From: Tretioscincus oriximinensis
Lineage: Eukaryota > Chordata > Lepidosauria > Squamata > Gymnophthalmidae
Length of the DNA: 64,000 nt
NCBI GenBank assembly: GCA_022410635.1
Contig: JAJVDF010000361.1
Span: 451,859-515,858, forward strand
Direction: 5' to 3'
In this document: in pieces, positions 1 through 12,904 of the stretch
Layout of the letters: each line of letters starts with the position of its first letter
How positions within the stretch are numbered: position 1 is the first letter of the stretch
The notes under the pieces: model-generated
Database searches by the model: none
The model's input: only the letters and a program-made list of their open reading frames with translations
What the model was told of the DNA's origin: nothing
Position numbers and translations under genes: made by a program

Positions 1-157
1 AAATTGCAACTGACTGCAAGTAGATACATGGGAACCACCAGAGCCTGGTGGGGAAGATAGAATGTGAGCCTTTGGGCAAAATACCCTTGTAAGCCGCTTT
101 GAGTCCCTTTGAAAGGTGAGAAAAAGCGGGGTATAAGTACCCAGTTCTTCTTCTTCA
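1..157 (+). mobile_element. 3' part of a tRNA-derived SINE with TTC tail
   Basis: The window opens inside a SINE. The segment from the start through the words for 'phase' GGGAACCACCAGAGCCTGG, AAGCGGGGTATAA and CCCAGTTCTTCTTCTTC matches the 3' two thirds of the copies at 7,692-7,998 (minus), 12,353-12,638 and 52,703-53,267. The tRNA-like head lies outside the window. The short TTC tail is the family's 3' end. Confidence 0.8.
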
Positions 158-2404
158 TAAGCCTTCCAGTCATCAGAGGTTTTGTCCCTTTCCCCCTTAG
201 TTTTGCTAATAGGTGCTGATACCTCATATAGGTAAAAAGAAGTGTATTTGACCTGCTCGAATACTCTGTAGGTAGCAGCTTAGCTTAACGGAGCAAGGCT
301 ACCCTCTCCCTCCATTTCATACTAAACCACTAGTTTAAATTTTTCATTTTCACAACAAGGAAATGGCAAATTGTCTTCCCATTTTTTCCACAACACACAG
401 CTGTCTTACTATTCTCATAATTTGAATGATTCGAGATCGCAGTCTGACAGTGTGAATCGCAGCATGTCCTCATGCCTGCTTCTTTTTCAATTATATTGAA
501 GAGGGAGCCTGCTGGAGACCCATTTTTTCATCTTGTATAGAACCCCAAAAGTGCCAGATCTCATTTCAATATGAGATGATGTGTTGAGATAGATATTAAC
601 AGGCCACTGAAAGATACAATTTATTGGAATAAAACTGAGCAGAAGAATCTCTTTAATAATGGACTACACACACACGCACAGTGAGTATGAGGGCCATTCT
701 GTTCCCAAGACTTGTGATTCCTACCTTGTGTATGAAATACTATCAAAATAGCTATGCATTGAATCAGGACTTTAAAAAGTAAAACAACAATACACATTAA
801 AATTATGAACAAAATATATAGGGGATAAATGACATTATCAGTTGTGATTGGTGGGGGTAGAGACTGTATTCCCAGGGGCCATGGAATGAAAGGTAGAGGA
901 ATATATGCAAAGTGATACTTCAAGAGGTGATCCTGTTTGAGTTTTGTGCACACCCTGAAAACTCTGCCAACTCTTCCATGTAGCCTCTCTTCACAGCAGG
1001 AAGGGGACACATGCTCCTTCCAGAGGTTCTTCTGCTGGGGATTGAGGGTAAAAACACCCATGATCTCTCTGGAAGGTGTTAAAGTTGCCCAATACCTGCA
1101 GAACCAGATGCTCACCACTGCTGATGGAACCCTGGCCATTATGAGTTCATGTCACCAATTGACTTGGGCAATGGCTGTTGCAGGCTCTTGAGGCTCAGCA
1201 ATGACGATAACTTTGTGGCTAATAGGTGATGCTGTAGTTGTAGTTTGTCTATCTTTTTCTACCTTTCATTTTAAGCTTCAAGCAAACACAGTTCTCCATA
1301 CCCACTATCTGCTACTGGGTATAATTTATATACACCTTGATACAGTTGTTGGAGAGACCAGCTCAGAATTGGGAGAAACATTACAATCATATTTCTTCTC
1401 CTTTTCATATCAAAGAATAGTACTACCCCATTTCCNTGAAAATAAGACATCCCATGAAAATAAGACGTAGTAGAGGCTTTGCTGAATTGCTAAATATAAG
1501 GCCTCCCAGGAAAGTAAGTCTGTGTGAGTCTGCTATGATGAGGGTATATTTGCTATGCTATTGTCAGTGTGCTATTTGAACATACCCTCCCTCGCACTGT
1601 CAGATTGAAGATCAGTTTTGAAATGTCTTTCAGGCCATTTCCTTGATTTGAACACTAGGAAAATAGCTGAGAGACTAGGAAGTCTCTCTGTGCTATGGTG
1701 GTGGTAGTCACAGGAACAGTGGTAGCAGTAGAAACAGGGTCATTGCGATTAGGGGAGAGCAGTTCAAGATCTTTAAGAATTACTTCAGGGCTATGTCCAG
1801 AGGAAGAGTGCAATAGTCATGAAGATGCTTTGTTTTTCCTCTGCATTGAATGTACAACAAGTAACAATGTCATGCAGATACTGTCTTCTCCTTTAAGCAT
1901 CCAAAGTGTCATAATGGTATCACGTAGATACGGTTATCGTTAAATCTCTTGATTGTTAAGAAGATTGAAAGAAGACGATTGCTTCAGTTTCAACATGCTT
2001 GAATTACTTGGGAGTAAGTCCAATGAGTTCAGTTGCCTAGCTGTCGATACGCTGTCGATCATCTNCATCCTTATCAAAGGGAATGATATATTAAAACAGC
2101 ATGACTTAATTCCGAGGTACAACAATATTGTACTGTATACTTCTAACAAGGAAAGAATTCAGTGTCTGTTTTTAAGGGCATTGTAAGAGTTTAAGATCTT
2201 TGGTCTGCCTCTTTTTTCTTATATGCATGAATTTTTATTTACGCTATCAGAGAAACCTATATTGACTGCNTATCTATGTAATTAGCAAACGTAAATTCAG
2301 ATTCATTGCCTTGGAATGGTAGAAATAATAACAGAAGTCCATTTTAATGTAAGGACAAGATGTGGCTCTTCAGACAAATGAAGAGACTGTGCTAGTCTTA
2401 GCCA
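158..2404. other. AT-rich intergenic DNA, no supported gene
   Basis: I see no gene here. The longest frames (up to 172 codons) have no domain, no splice context and low-complexity composition. There are single unresolved bases near 1,436, 2,065 and 2,270. Confidence 0.6.
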
Positions 2405-2755
2405 AGATTCAGCAGAGCCAGTTTGGTGTAGTGGTTAAAGAGTTGGACTCGCATCTGGTAGTCTCCCGGTTCCATTCCCCACTCCTCCATGAAAGCCAGC
2501 TGGGTGACCTTGGGCTAGGCACAGTTCTTTAGAACTCTCTCAGCCCCAACTNCTTCACACNATATCTGTTGTAGAGAAAGCTATGTGCGCCACCCTATGG
2601 TTGGCCACCCTGGGACACTCGGGTATAGGGCGGGATATAAATATAAACAAATAAAATAATAAATAAACCAANGAAAGCTATGAGCATATGGTTGACCATC
2701 CTGAGACCTTCGGATATAGAGCGGGATATAAGTACAAATAAATAAATAAAGTAAC
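2405..2755 (+). mobile_element. CORE/MIR-like tRNA SINE with duplicated tail
   Basis: The head TTTGGTGTAGTGGTTA is a tRNA-type box A region, and CCGGTTCCATTCC is the box B region. They are followed by a CORE-like block (GGTGACCTTGGGC, CTCTCAGCCCC). The same order occurs at 5,940-6,180 and 48,386-48,642. The 3' tail (GCGGGATATAAAT then AAATAAA repeats, like an L2 LINE tail) is present twice, at about 2,576-2,670 and 2,673-2,750, so the tail was duplicated or a second SINE end inserted. Confidence 0.85.
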
Positions 2756-4108
2756 AACAAGAACAGTTCTAAATCTGCTTTAATCAATTGCCCCATCAAT
2801 AGCTACAAAATAAAGATTATCTATAGAAGGATCTTAACCAGACATTACCAGAGGCAAATTTTGGGTCATGGACCAATGTCTCAGATCTTGTGATTAGCTT
2901 GCTAAGTCTATGGCACTGGATTTATATGATGTGTAATGCCCAGTGTAAGGTTATACAACTATATGCCAAATATATCCAACCTTCCATTACCCATTCAAAG
3001 ACTGTAGGTGAAGAGAAGATCATTGAATAGTGATGTCACCTCCTGTTGGTTGCAAACCTGGATCATGTACATAATATGTGACTTGATTTTTANCATTATT
3101 TCCAGTACGAGGCTGAGAAAGTTGATCATGGAATAAATTTCTGCAAACAATGTTCCATTGGCAGGGATGTTCTTTGGGTGGGTGAGGTGGCTTGTTCATG
3201 GATGGCTGATCTGGATACAAACATATTCTGATGATTCACATCATGAAAGCTGAGATACATGAATTTGAGCAGTCATAGAGACATGGGGAAGATGCTCTAG
3301 TGACAGTGTCTATCAAGGTTCCTTTGCTGATTGAAGTGGATTTATGACTTATGTACAACCAGTTCCAAAGTTAAAAAGTCTTGCGATTTATCTAATTGAT
3401 TAATATGCATTTCATCACATGAAACAGTACCTTGTTTTTTTCTGATAATAGTTACTGGGTATGATTTTTTGTAAATATTTATTCTCTGCTGGAAGGCTGC
3501 ATTGAGATATTGCTCTACTCAAATGTNTTTGCCATTATTTTGAGCCCTCCATATGTTCCCCAGTGTGTGAGGATTTCCTTATTTCAATGCAGGCCAGAGA
3601 GATGCATGCAAAGAAATTGGATACATATGGATGTATGGAATAGAACGAAATTAATTAGCCAGCACTTGAGAATGATCTGTGTTCTTATTGCCTCTGTAAT
3701 GCTCACTGGNAAAGAATTTACTGGACCACAGCAATTGATTCTAGAAACACGCTTCTGTGAGAAATAAGGATGGAAACCATTTATTAATAAAACATTCATT
3801 GTGCCACAGGATAGGAGATCCTTCTTTATTATTTAGCTGGCTCATTTATTGTTGATGTCTCTTTCTCCCTCAGCCAACATATATGCACTTGGGTGCAAGC
3901 GTACACACCCACCCACCACTGATGTGTTCAGACTGTCGAAATCCCTTTCATATTCTAATAAGTTTATAAATGACTTACTAGTGCAAAAAAAGATGAAAAA
4001 ATAAGAGACCTAGCATAAATACTGTTTAGTGTTATGGTTTCAGAAAGAAATGCTCATTGGGATTATAGCCTGGATCCATACACATTTTAAAAAATGAATT
4101 AAAAGTAG
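2756..4108. other. Intergenic DNA, nothing recognised
   Basis: This is AT-rich DNA with no defensible coding frame or repeat family. Short frames at 3,510-3,799 occur on both strands and look like chance. Confidence 0.55.
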
Positions 4109-4116
4109 CTTAGATA

Positions 4117-4674
4117 TAGGGTTGCCATACATCCCAGGAAGGCGGGACAATCCCGGTTTGGGGGACTAAAATATAGTCCCCTCCGGGTTTTAAGATAAAA
4201 TCCCGGATTTTTACATTCCCCGATGCTGTATCAGGGAATGTAAAAATCCAGGATTTTAAAGGAAAAGGAGCCATCAGAGCTGACGGCTGCAGCCCAGCAA
4301 CGCTTTCCGGGGTCCTGGAAGGAACCTCGGAGTGTGCCGTAGCTGCTCCAATGATGGAGGTGGGGTTCCGCGCCTGCTATCAGGCAAAGCGCGGCAACTC
4401 GCCTCCAGTAGAGCAAAAATGCCTGGGTTTGTGACAGGANGACAGCTCTGTTCTCCTGTCACAAACCCAGGCATTTTTCCTCCGCCTCCAGCATTGGAGC
4501 AGCTATGCACACACACANGGGCACACAGCGATGCTTGTGGTGAGACAGGCAGAAGAGAGGTTCTGCCTGTCTCACTACAAGCGTCCGTATGTGCGCGCGT
4601 GTATGTGTGTGTGCACGCATGTGCACGCCCCCCCCCCCCGTCCCAGTTTTGGCTGCCAAAATATGGTAGCCCTA
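4117..4674 (+). mobile_element. hAT-type MITE rich in hairpins, copy 1
   Basis: A 558-bp non-autonomous element with terminal inverted repeats TAGGGTTGCCATA (left) and, read on the other strand, TAGGGCTACCATA (right). It is flanked by CTTAGATA (4,109-4,116) and CTTAGACG (4,675-4,682), a decayed 8-bp target duplication typical of hAT transposons. The interior is a series of hairpins: one around 4,203-4,250, one around the pair of CCTGGGTTTGTGACAGG arms at 4,421-4,476, and one around the GTGAGACAGGC arms at 4,538-4,590. There is no transposase frame. Full-length relatives lie at 43,724-44,315 and 54,227-54,915. Confidence 0.88.
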
Positions 4675-4682
4675 CTTAGACG

Positions 4683-5830
4683 TGGTAGTGTTTGGAAGCT
4701 CTAATCCACTTTGGAAACTCATTTCCAGGCCTTTAATGTGGATTAGAGGTGGGAAGAGACCATTAACATAAGACAGCTGCCGTTCTAAACTCCTTTTGAG
4801 ATGCTTTCTTCTTCTGATTGTGAAAAAAGCCAATGGTTTGTTGACGATATCTTCACAACTATTTATACGGGAAGTAATTCCTTCACGTACGCTTTCCTCT
4901 GTTTTTTTATTGGTTGAAATTGGACATGTTTGTGCTTTCTTATATTTGGTATTTGTTCATTATTTATGGTACAAAATGTATATAGTTTTCAATAAACATT
5001 GTTTTCTGGGTGACCTACAAGATTACGATAAAATTTGTTTCTTACAAATAAGATGCTGTGAGGATCCTTAGAAAGATTCAGGGACCAGCAAAAGAATCAC
5101 GAATCAATTGAAGATAAACATAATATTAGGTAGTACATCTCTGATTTGAACAACCCATGAAGGGGCCCTCTAGGCTGTGCAAACACACNTACGGAAAAGT
5201 TGCTGAATTGTGCTGCATTATTTAATTCTGATTTTCTATCATCTTTTTTAGGTACCACCGATACCACCTCTGTTTAGAACTCTCTGGTCATATGGATGAC
5301 CAGGTAGACAAATGCATCCTCTTTTGGTCCCCAAACTGATCTAACTCCTGGAAAAGGTAACCTTCTGGTCAGTTCATTCAGATAACTTGCATGTTGCTTT
5401 GACAGGGAGTGTATAATTCCAGTTACTTTTTGTATATGCGTGGTTCCCTGGAGTTGATTTGAGGTCTCCAAATGAACCCAAAACTACTGACACCCTTGCC
5501 TATATCCTGATTAATGGCACTTTATATACGTTTATATGCCATGCCACATTGTGGCTGAGTTGCTGTTGTTCCCAATAGCTTCCACTTTGTTATAATACCA
5601 CTAACATTTCATTGTAGAATGTTTAGTAGTGAGGACCTGCTGTACAGGTGGCATCCTATCACATTGTCATGCTGGAATTTCGGAGCTTCTGAGAGTGACC
5701 CATTCATTCACAAATATTTGTAGAAGCAACCTAGGTTCTCCAATGTAAACACTTGTGGCCATGAAGTATTTGCCACATTTGAATTCAATTGCTTGGATGG
5801 GTGGTTGAGTGAATACTTTGGCATTAGAAT
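4683..5830. other. Intergenic DNA, nothing recognised
   Basis: AT-rich unique-looking sequence without a supported gene or repeat family. Confidence 0.5.
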
Positions 5831-5940
5831 GCCTGTGTGTGTCTCTCTCTGTGTGTCTCTGTGTGCATCTGTCTGTGTGTCTGTCTGTGTCTGTCTGTCT
5901 ATCTGTATGTGTGTATGTATGTTTGTATGTATGTATGTGT
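5831..5940 (+). repeat. TG/TCTG/TATG-rich microsatellite
   Basis: An imperfect run of TGTG, TCTG and TATG units directly abuts the 5' end of the SINE at 5,940. Confidence 0.9.
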
Positions 5941-6176
5941 GAGCCACTTTGGTGTAGTGGTTAGAATGTTGAACTCTTATCTGGTAGTCTCCCAGTTAGA
6001 TTCCCCTCTCCTCCATGAAAGCCAGCTGGGTGACCTTGGGCCAGTCACAGTTCTTTAGAACTCTCTCAGCCCCACTTACTTCACAGGGTGTCTGTTGTAG
6101 AGAAAACAATAAAGCCCCCTATGGCTGGCCACCATGAAATCTTTGGGTATAGGGTGGGATATAACTACAAATAAAC
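5940..6176 (+). mobile_element. CORE/MIR-like tRNA SINE
   Basis: Same family as 2,405-2,755: TTTGGTGTAGTGGTTAGA head, CORE block with GGTGACCTTGGGCC, and tail GGTGGGATATAACTAC. It is bounded by a TG/TATG microsatellite on the left and a GATA run that grows out of its A-rich tail on the right. Confidence 0.88.

Positions 6177-6223
<47 letters not shown>
6177..6223 (+). repeat. GATA microsatellite
   Basis: About eleven uninterrupted GATA units follow the AAATAAACA tail of the SINE, which probably seeded the array. Confidence 0.95.
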
Positions 6224-7604
6224 CAACCAGCCCATGTGTGTAACAGATTTCATCTAATGAAGTGGAGAAAGTTTCATTTTCAAAAAAAATGCGATGGGAC
6301 AACATTAAGGCATGTCCATCAGACTCACCCAGGTAGCCAAAGTAGATAAATAAGGTATAGGTAAGGCTAGTTAATCTAATGCCTAATGTCATCTGCATAA
6401 GGCATGAGGCTATTTTAAATGTTTCATGGAAGTTCTCAAATACAATTTGTACACCTCTCTTTCACATTGGCTGCTCTTGAAAGCATAACTCAGCATTGAG
6501 AAACGATAGTCCTAATCCCTGTCAGTAACTGTGAAAATCACATTCAGAGAAAAAAACTTGCATGGAATTGGGAAAATAAGTTAGTTATCCACAGGAAGCT
6601 TGGGGTTATAGCAGTCAGTGAAGCCTCCTTCCTCAACATAAATAAGCTTTGGAACATAGAGGGATTTAACATATAACTGTAATAAGTTACATTGCTAGAG
6701 TTAGATTAAAAATGTATGAGATATAAAGCGTCCTTCATGCTTAAGGCTACTACATGTTGAGACAAGATTATCATGTGGCTGAAGTTTGGAATGAACACCC
6801 CCATTGGGCACTTGATGAAGAATCACACCTTTGCATCAAGCCAATGTTTTTTCGTAAGGGTGGGTAGAGAGGAGAAGCAGCGGACGGGAGCATTAAGTCA
6901 TGTGGCTTTCTCAAGAAGTCACTGGTGCTCTTGATGACTGTGAAGATAATTTGCTTCACTACGCCGTACAGTACTAATCATGGGCACTATCATAACACTA
7001 CTAGACCAAACAGCAATCNTAACTATAATATCACATATTTAATTAGTGTGGGAATGTAAACTGCTACTTTTGTCTCATTAGCAGAACTGTAGGCTCAATC
7101 CTGCTTGCAACTCCCAGTAACTAATAAGAACTGAGAAAGTGAAGCAAGTTCAAGGATTTGATTTTATGAGTGGGAGACGAAATGCGTGCGTGTGAAAGTG
7201 CACACGTACGCACATCATTTGGTATTATTGAATGCAAAAGCCAGCTTATTTTAGAATCTTAGCTTGCATAGTTTAGTTTTATCTGGACTTGGGAACGGGC
7301 CAGAGTTCACAGTTCAAAAATGTCCATGATTCATATTTTTGGATTTCCCAACGTTCAGCCAATTTGGATGATCTGATTTCGGTGACATCATTTTGGCACA
7401 GGAGAGACTTCAAATCCCACTGTAATTCAACAAGGAGTTTGAAACATACAACCAGTCCACTCCATTACAGGNCCATCTTTACTCTGGATTAGGCTGCAGA
7501 TCGTCTGTGTGAATGTTTGTTGATATGGAAGCTCAAAAAGAAATCTCCAGTATTTCAGAGGTCCGAAATATTTTGCAAGGAGGTCTTGGAAATTAACAAG
7601 AAAA
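6224..7604. other. Intergenic DNA, nothing recognised
   Basis: No coding frame with a recognisable product and no repeat family that I could identify. Confidence 0.5.
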
Positions 7605-8145
7605 ATGTAGGCAGCATGAGCTTTCTTATACAGGTCTATGAAGGCATAGACTTATCTTTGAAAGCTAATGCTAGCCTATCTTTTTCTTGTTAGAAGAAGA
7701 ACAAGAACTGGGTTCTTATACTCCGCTTTTCTCACCTTTCAAAAGGACTCAAAGTGGCTTACAAGGGTATTTTTGCCCAAAAGCTTACATTCTAACTTCC
7801 CCACCAGGCTGTGGTGGTTCCCATGTATCTACTTGCAGTCAGTTGCAATTTCTTGCAATTCATGCTTTCGAATAGCTGGGTTGGCTAGAGCTACAGGCTA
7901 GTGGAAGGTGCTCACCCTTCCCTACATCCGACACAGGGCTTCGAAACCCGATCTCCCAGATGAGAGACGGATTCCTTAATGACTGAGCTATCCGTGCCTA
8001 TAAGTCTCTAAGGTGCTATGAGATCCCCTTGCAAGACGTATTCTGATAGAAGTGTTAGGATTATAAATTACTTTGTTTGTCTAGCAAAGAAGCTAGCAGC
8101 ACTTGCTGGACTTTCTACTAGACTAACACAGCTATTTCTCTGAAT
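7605..8145. repeat. Old dispersed repeat split by a SINE
   Basis: The two halves (about 7,605-7,691 and 7,999-8,145) carry TCTCTAAGGTGCTATGAGA and AGACTAACACAGCTATTTCT. These also occur together at 10,320-10,435, and in decayed form near 35,810-35,875. The word pair resembles a repeat common in reptile genomes, but I cannot name the family. A minus-strand SINE at 7,692-7,998 interrupts it. Confidence 0.6.
7692..7998 (-). mobile_element. Full-length tRNA-derived SINE with TTC tail
   Basis: Read on the minus strand it starts with GGCACGGATAGCTCAGTCA, which is tRNA-like (box A TAGCTCAG), has the box B-like GGGTTTCGAAGCCC, then a family-specific body and the end AGAACCCAGTTCTTGTTCTTC. It is the most complete copy of the family here and inserted into an older repeat. 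Confidence 0.88.
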
Positions 8146-10310
8146 TTGTTCGTCTAGTATATCATCACTAGCCACCAAAGCCATGCTGTGCTAAACATGG
8201 GCTAATTTGGACAGACTTCTCAGTTCAACCAGTGGAAAGCAATGAAGAGAATGAGAGTGAAATGGTAGATCCTGTTCTTTATTTTCCTTTGCATTTGATT
8301 GCTAGATGTTTAGATGCATCAGTAATCTATCCACAGATTCTTCCCAGTGGCATCATAAAATTGAATCAGTTTGTTAGCCAATCTGATTTTTTCTTTGGGC
8401 CTTAAAGGTAATTTGACAAATTCAATTGCTGACATTACATGCTAATGATTAGTACTATAGTTCAAGTGATGTCTCTTGGCCTTATTATCTTTTTTTGACT
8501 TGTAAATTAATGGGAATTTTGTTTTTGAAGAAACAAACCACCAGTAAATGACAAATTTTCTCTGCGGAAAGTTGTTGTCAAGGGGAAATCTCACACATGT
8601 GTTTTCTTATCTACCACTCAGACACAAGGTTATTCTTGCAGGTTAAACTATTTATCCATTACTGGAGCTGGGATGAAGTCCTTTGAGAAGTATGACCCAT
8701 GTCAATTTACGCATGTCAAAGTTTTAGTTTATTTGCATATATGAAAAAACAAAATTTTATTATCCTATAATATTTTTGTAACTCAAAAATAACAAAAGAA
8801 GAGGCAAAAAAGCCCTGCCATTTCTTTTGGAATAGCTGGTCTAAATTTTTAGATCTTTAATGAAATTAAAACCAGAGCATATATTTTTAATTAATTTTCT
8901 GGTAGTACACCAGTACTTTGCATTCCATGAAAGAGCAAATTAACCTAAGTGGAAGGGAATAAACTCATTTTTTTTGTTTGTTATGAATTTTCAGATCTCC
9001 CTCCCACGCCAGTCTTTGAACTAGCTTCAGCGGTGAGGACCTTTTTGCTGACAGGTGTTAATTGGATATTTGTTACAATAGTTGAGGGTTGTACTTCTCC
9101 CCAGACCACATCTCTATCCATACTCTTACCCACCTGGGCCACACACCTTTCTCTCCCCATTGCCCCTCCCCCTGGACCACAAAATCAATGCTCCCAGCTC
9201 CTCAACCCCTCCCTCACAGCCCTTCCTCCATCTTTTGTATATCACTTCATGTTTTAACAAAGTGAGGAACCCTTATTTTGCCAGGGAGGCCTAATAGTTC
9301 CACAGGGATCTGGTGGTTAACCAAATGTTTCCTCAGGGAGCATGCCATGGGCTGGCCCAAAGGGTTCCATGGGCCAGATTTGGTACCTGGGCTTTAGGTC
9401 CCCCCCCCAACTCTAAATATTTTGCTTGTTCAACCACAGCAGCCAATTGTTCTGAAGAACCTGGTGTTCCAAGTGCTCCACCTGTCCATGGGAAGAATAA
9501 ATGCTGTGTTTAGCCAGGATTAAATCCATGAACACTTCCATTCAATTGGTTTGCCGTTGTCTTCTTTTCGTGGAAGATGTCAGAAATTGACAATGGCCAT
9601 CGTGTGCTTTATTTTTGAAATAATTATACACAGAATTGAACTATGCTTATAGAATTAGTAAGATTAATCATTAATCTTTGGTAATTTCATCCCCAGTAAC
9701 ACAGATTATTATTGTCGTTGTGGATGATGCAAACATTCTAACTAAAGTCAATACAGGACTTGAATTTAAGAATGCAGCTATTAAAAAAAAAAAGAGATCT
9801 TTTTTAATTACCTCTTGCTTCACCAAGTATTTCACAATCAGTTTCCTTCCTTTAATTTGGGATTAGAAAAGGATGTATTCATTTCTAAATTATATAACAT
9901 GTCCAGAAGATGCTAGTACCATGATAATTGTCCACTCTCACCATTTGTGCTGCATTATTGGAATGCAGAAATGTTCAGAGAGGGAGAGTGTAGATGACAC
10001 TCTACCCAAATACTCCTGCAGTGCTTTCTTCTCNCTTTGACAGCTTGGGTGTCCCTTGCCAGCACGCTAATGGGTCGGTCAGACATATTTTCAGTTATAA
10101 AACATGCTATGTAGCTGTGAAACATCATGGAAATTTGTTTCAATGACACAATAACTATGGACAGATGTCACAAGCTCCAGGAGGAGTCTGTTTATTCAGT
10201 GATGGATTACCACAGTGGGATGTCTAATCAAGGCCTTAATTAATGGATGAAGAGAAGCTAGCAAGGAGGTCACATAACACCTTAAGCAGCTAAGAAGAAA
10301 AGGGTATGCA
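8146..10310. other. Intergenic DNA, nothing recognised
   Basis: AT-rich sequence. A C-rich stretch at about 9,120-9,240 gives two overlapping proline-rich frames with no domain. A small local repeat with GGGCTGGCCC and ATGGGCCAGA lies near 9,350. No supported gene. Confidence 0.5.
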
Positions 10311-10436
10311 GTATGAACTTTTGTAGACAAGCCTGTGAAAGCTCATACTGCTTACCTGTTCCCTCTTAGTCTCTAAGGTGCTATGAGACTCTTTTGTTAG
10401 ATTTTCTAGATGCAGACTAACATGGTTATTTCTTTG
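10311..10436 (+). repeat. Fragment of the dispersed repeat also at 7,605-8,145
   Basis: It shares TCTCTAAGGTGCTATGAGAC and AGACTAACATGGTTATTTCT with the interrupted copy at 7,605-8,145. Confidence 0.6.
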
Positions 10437-10639
10437 AAATGGATGAAGGAGATAGGAATGAACTAACTTATGAAAGGGATTTTTCTCCCTCCACACAGAA
10501 AATCATTGGTGACAACAACTTGCCAGGACAGCTTTAAGAAAGTTAAATTCAAGGGCACCAGTGATTACTAGAATGGATGCCTATGTATTGCTTCCAGATT
10601 GAATAGGTAAGTGAAGATTTTGCCTTTGTCTTCTGCTTG

Positions 10640-10742
10640 GGAATATCCAGAAGTAATTGGTGGTTTAATATGTGAAACACAATGCTGGACTAGATGGGCT
10701 GTGACATGCGCAGAGGTCTTCTTATTTATATGTTTCTTAATG
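10640..10742 (+). mobile_element. CR1-type LINE 3' end fragment
   Basis: ACAATGCTGGACTAGATGGG followed by a final TATGTTCTTA matches the extreme 3' end of the CR1-type LINEs at 16,330-16,456 and 27,137-27,650. Confidence 0.65.
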
Positions 10743-10749
10743 GAGGGAA

Positions 10750-12190
10750 AAAAGAGCCATACATATTTGGATTGGAGCTGTAAATTCACTCAGCAATACC
10801 AGTAATTGATACTATCCACATAAGTCATTGTTTCAATTAATAATCAGCATTGCCAAAGATGAGAACAGAAGCCACCTGTTTCAGCAGCACCATGAATATA
10901 ACAAGTTTTCATTTCTTGTCATTAGATTATCATGAAGGAACTGCTCCTCTTCTTCCTGTTCTCGTCTTCATTTATTTTGTTTCTTTTTCCTGGAATTCTT
11001 GGTTCAGTAGCAGCCTGAGTTTGTTTTGTTGTACTTGTGGATCGTGCATATCTTATAATTGTGAGTCTTTATTGAAGCACCATCATCATTCTTGTACATT
11101 TTAAAGCACTTCAACTGTCTAACAACACTGAAGGCTGTGAAATAGTGTTGAACAATGATATTGTAATTCCTGACTATTAGATTTGATACTTAAGACATAT
11201 CTCTCATACACAGCAGATTTATACATTAATCCTATACTTGGGTGTTTTTTTTTTTAATTGCTCAGAAAATTTGTTCCTCGATCTGCATTTTCACACATTT
11301 TACTTAGTTTATTTTTCATTTTATGAACAAATCGATAACCAGGCAGACTCTTTTACCACACTGGATTAGTTTTATTTATTCTCTTTGAACTTGATTTAAA
11401 AGCTGTCAAACATAAGTCTACATTTTATCAGTGGAATACTTTTACAAAGCAGGGTAGAGGATGTGTATAGCTGGAAACATACATTTTAGAGTAAAACAAT
11501 ATTTGATATATTCTAGACAGTTACTCTTTTGTTTACCCATGACAACTGAAACTAACCATCAAATGTATAAACTGATTCAAGTCAAGCCAAGTAATCCTAA
11601 GGGCAGAAGAAGAAAAACGCTTTCTCTCTCTCTCTTTTTAGTTCTTTCTAGATGAATTTAAAGCAGTTCACCAATAAAGCATATTTGGGAGCACGCTAAT
11701 AATTTAAAAAGCCCTACAAAACATGACACGAGCAGCAAAACAGCAAAGTGATGGAGATTCAAAATGGATGTTGCATTTCAGTCAACAGCAGCAGAAGCGG
11801 CAACATTACCTGATTCAGTGCTGCTGTAACACTTAAGACAACAAAGGGNAGAGATTCATTTCTTCCTCCTCTGTACAAATCCTCTTGACATGAACAGAGT
11901 TACCTTTTATTGTAATAGGAGAAGTTAGGGAAACATTTCATCTTTTGAAGCTTTATGGAGGACAGTTACTATTCATTATGGTCCTTTCTACACTGAGCTT
12001 TACTCTGTGATGTCCCACCTCACAAGGGATCTACCGTCCGCATGACAGATCTCTAAGGCTTGGTATAGAAAGAGCCAAAGTTTTTTTTACCAGTTATCAT
12101 GACTGAATATCAAATTAATAAAATCTCATCTAGATCTGCCTTATTCTTCACAAAAAATGTACATTTAACTTTTGGGCACGCAGAAATGAG
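10750..12190. other. Intergenic DNA, nothing recognised
   Basis: AT-rich DNA with a short TC run near 11,620-11,635. The segment at about 11,982-12,077 begins CTTTCTACACTGAGC and ends GTATAGAAAGAGCC, faintly like the ends of the MITE at 26,836, but too diverged to call. Confidence 0.45.
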
Positions 12191-12196
12191 GGCTGA

Positions 12197-12352
12197 GTGC
12201 CCTGTCCCCATGTTGGGCAGTATTTCTGGACTGAGCCTGGACTATACTGAGCATGTCAGTATAGACTACGGTAGAACACATTAAGGGCCTGTCATAGTCT
12301 AGCATGTGGATGGCAGGTTCCTATTCTGAGATATAACCTAGAATAAGGCTCA
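12197..12352 (+). mobile_element. Decayed MITE related to 26,836-27,015
   Basis: The left end GCCCTGTCCCCA and the right end GATATAACCTAGAATAAGGC plus CTCAGTG match the inverted-repeat ends of the MITE at 26,836-27,015. The last bases of the right repeat are lost where the SINE at 12,353 begins. Confidence 0.55.
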
Positions 12353-12638
12353 GTGCACGAATGGTGCAGTCGCAAAGGAGTCAGTCTTTCATCAGAAAGA
12401 TTGGGTTTGAATGTGGTATCGTATGTGGAGAGGGGTGAATGCTTTCTACTAGCCTGCAGCTCTAGGCAACCCAGCTATTTGAAAGCAAGAATTGCAAGAA
12501 ATTGCAACGGACTGTGACTTGATAAATGTGATGGGGAAGATAGAATGTAAGCCTTTGGGTGCNAAATAACCCTGTAAGCTGCTTTGAGTCCCTTTGGGTA
12601 AGAAAAGCAGGGTATAAAACCCCAGTTCTTCTTCTTCA
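12353..12638 (+). mobile_element. tRNA-derived SINE with TTC tail, diverged
   Basis: It has the family order: a diverged tRNA-like head, CTAGCCTGCAGCTCTAGGCA, AGAATTGCAAGAAATTGCAA, then GCAGGGTATAAAACCCCAG and a short TTC tail. An internal deletion removes the ACATGGGAACCACC block found in the other copies. Confidence 0.82.
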
Positions 12639-12904
12639 CTGGGGACAGGACCTCAATGCATCTGATCAACCAGTAATATCTGAATCATTGCAACTGGAGT
12701 ATAAAAATATTTTCTGCAGNAATAAAATAGGGGTCTAACGAAAATAAGTACTCACTAGTGGGGACTAAAATAAAAAAGTATATTGCCAATTAACCTAATC
12801 ACAATTCTTATTTTTATCTTCATATCAGTATAACAATATATATACTGTGTGCAATATATGAAATAAATAGCTTTAAGACATAATTAGACAAGCTCATGGA
12901 AGTC

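Noticed and set aside
621..1191. Overlapping frames on both strands (172 and 84 codons)
   Set aside because: No domain, no splice context, strands mirror each other; likely chance.
4231..4679. Frames up to 115 codons
   Set aside because: Inside the hAT MITE copy 1; not a gene.
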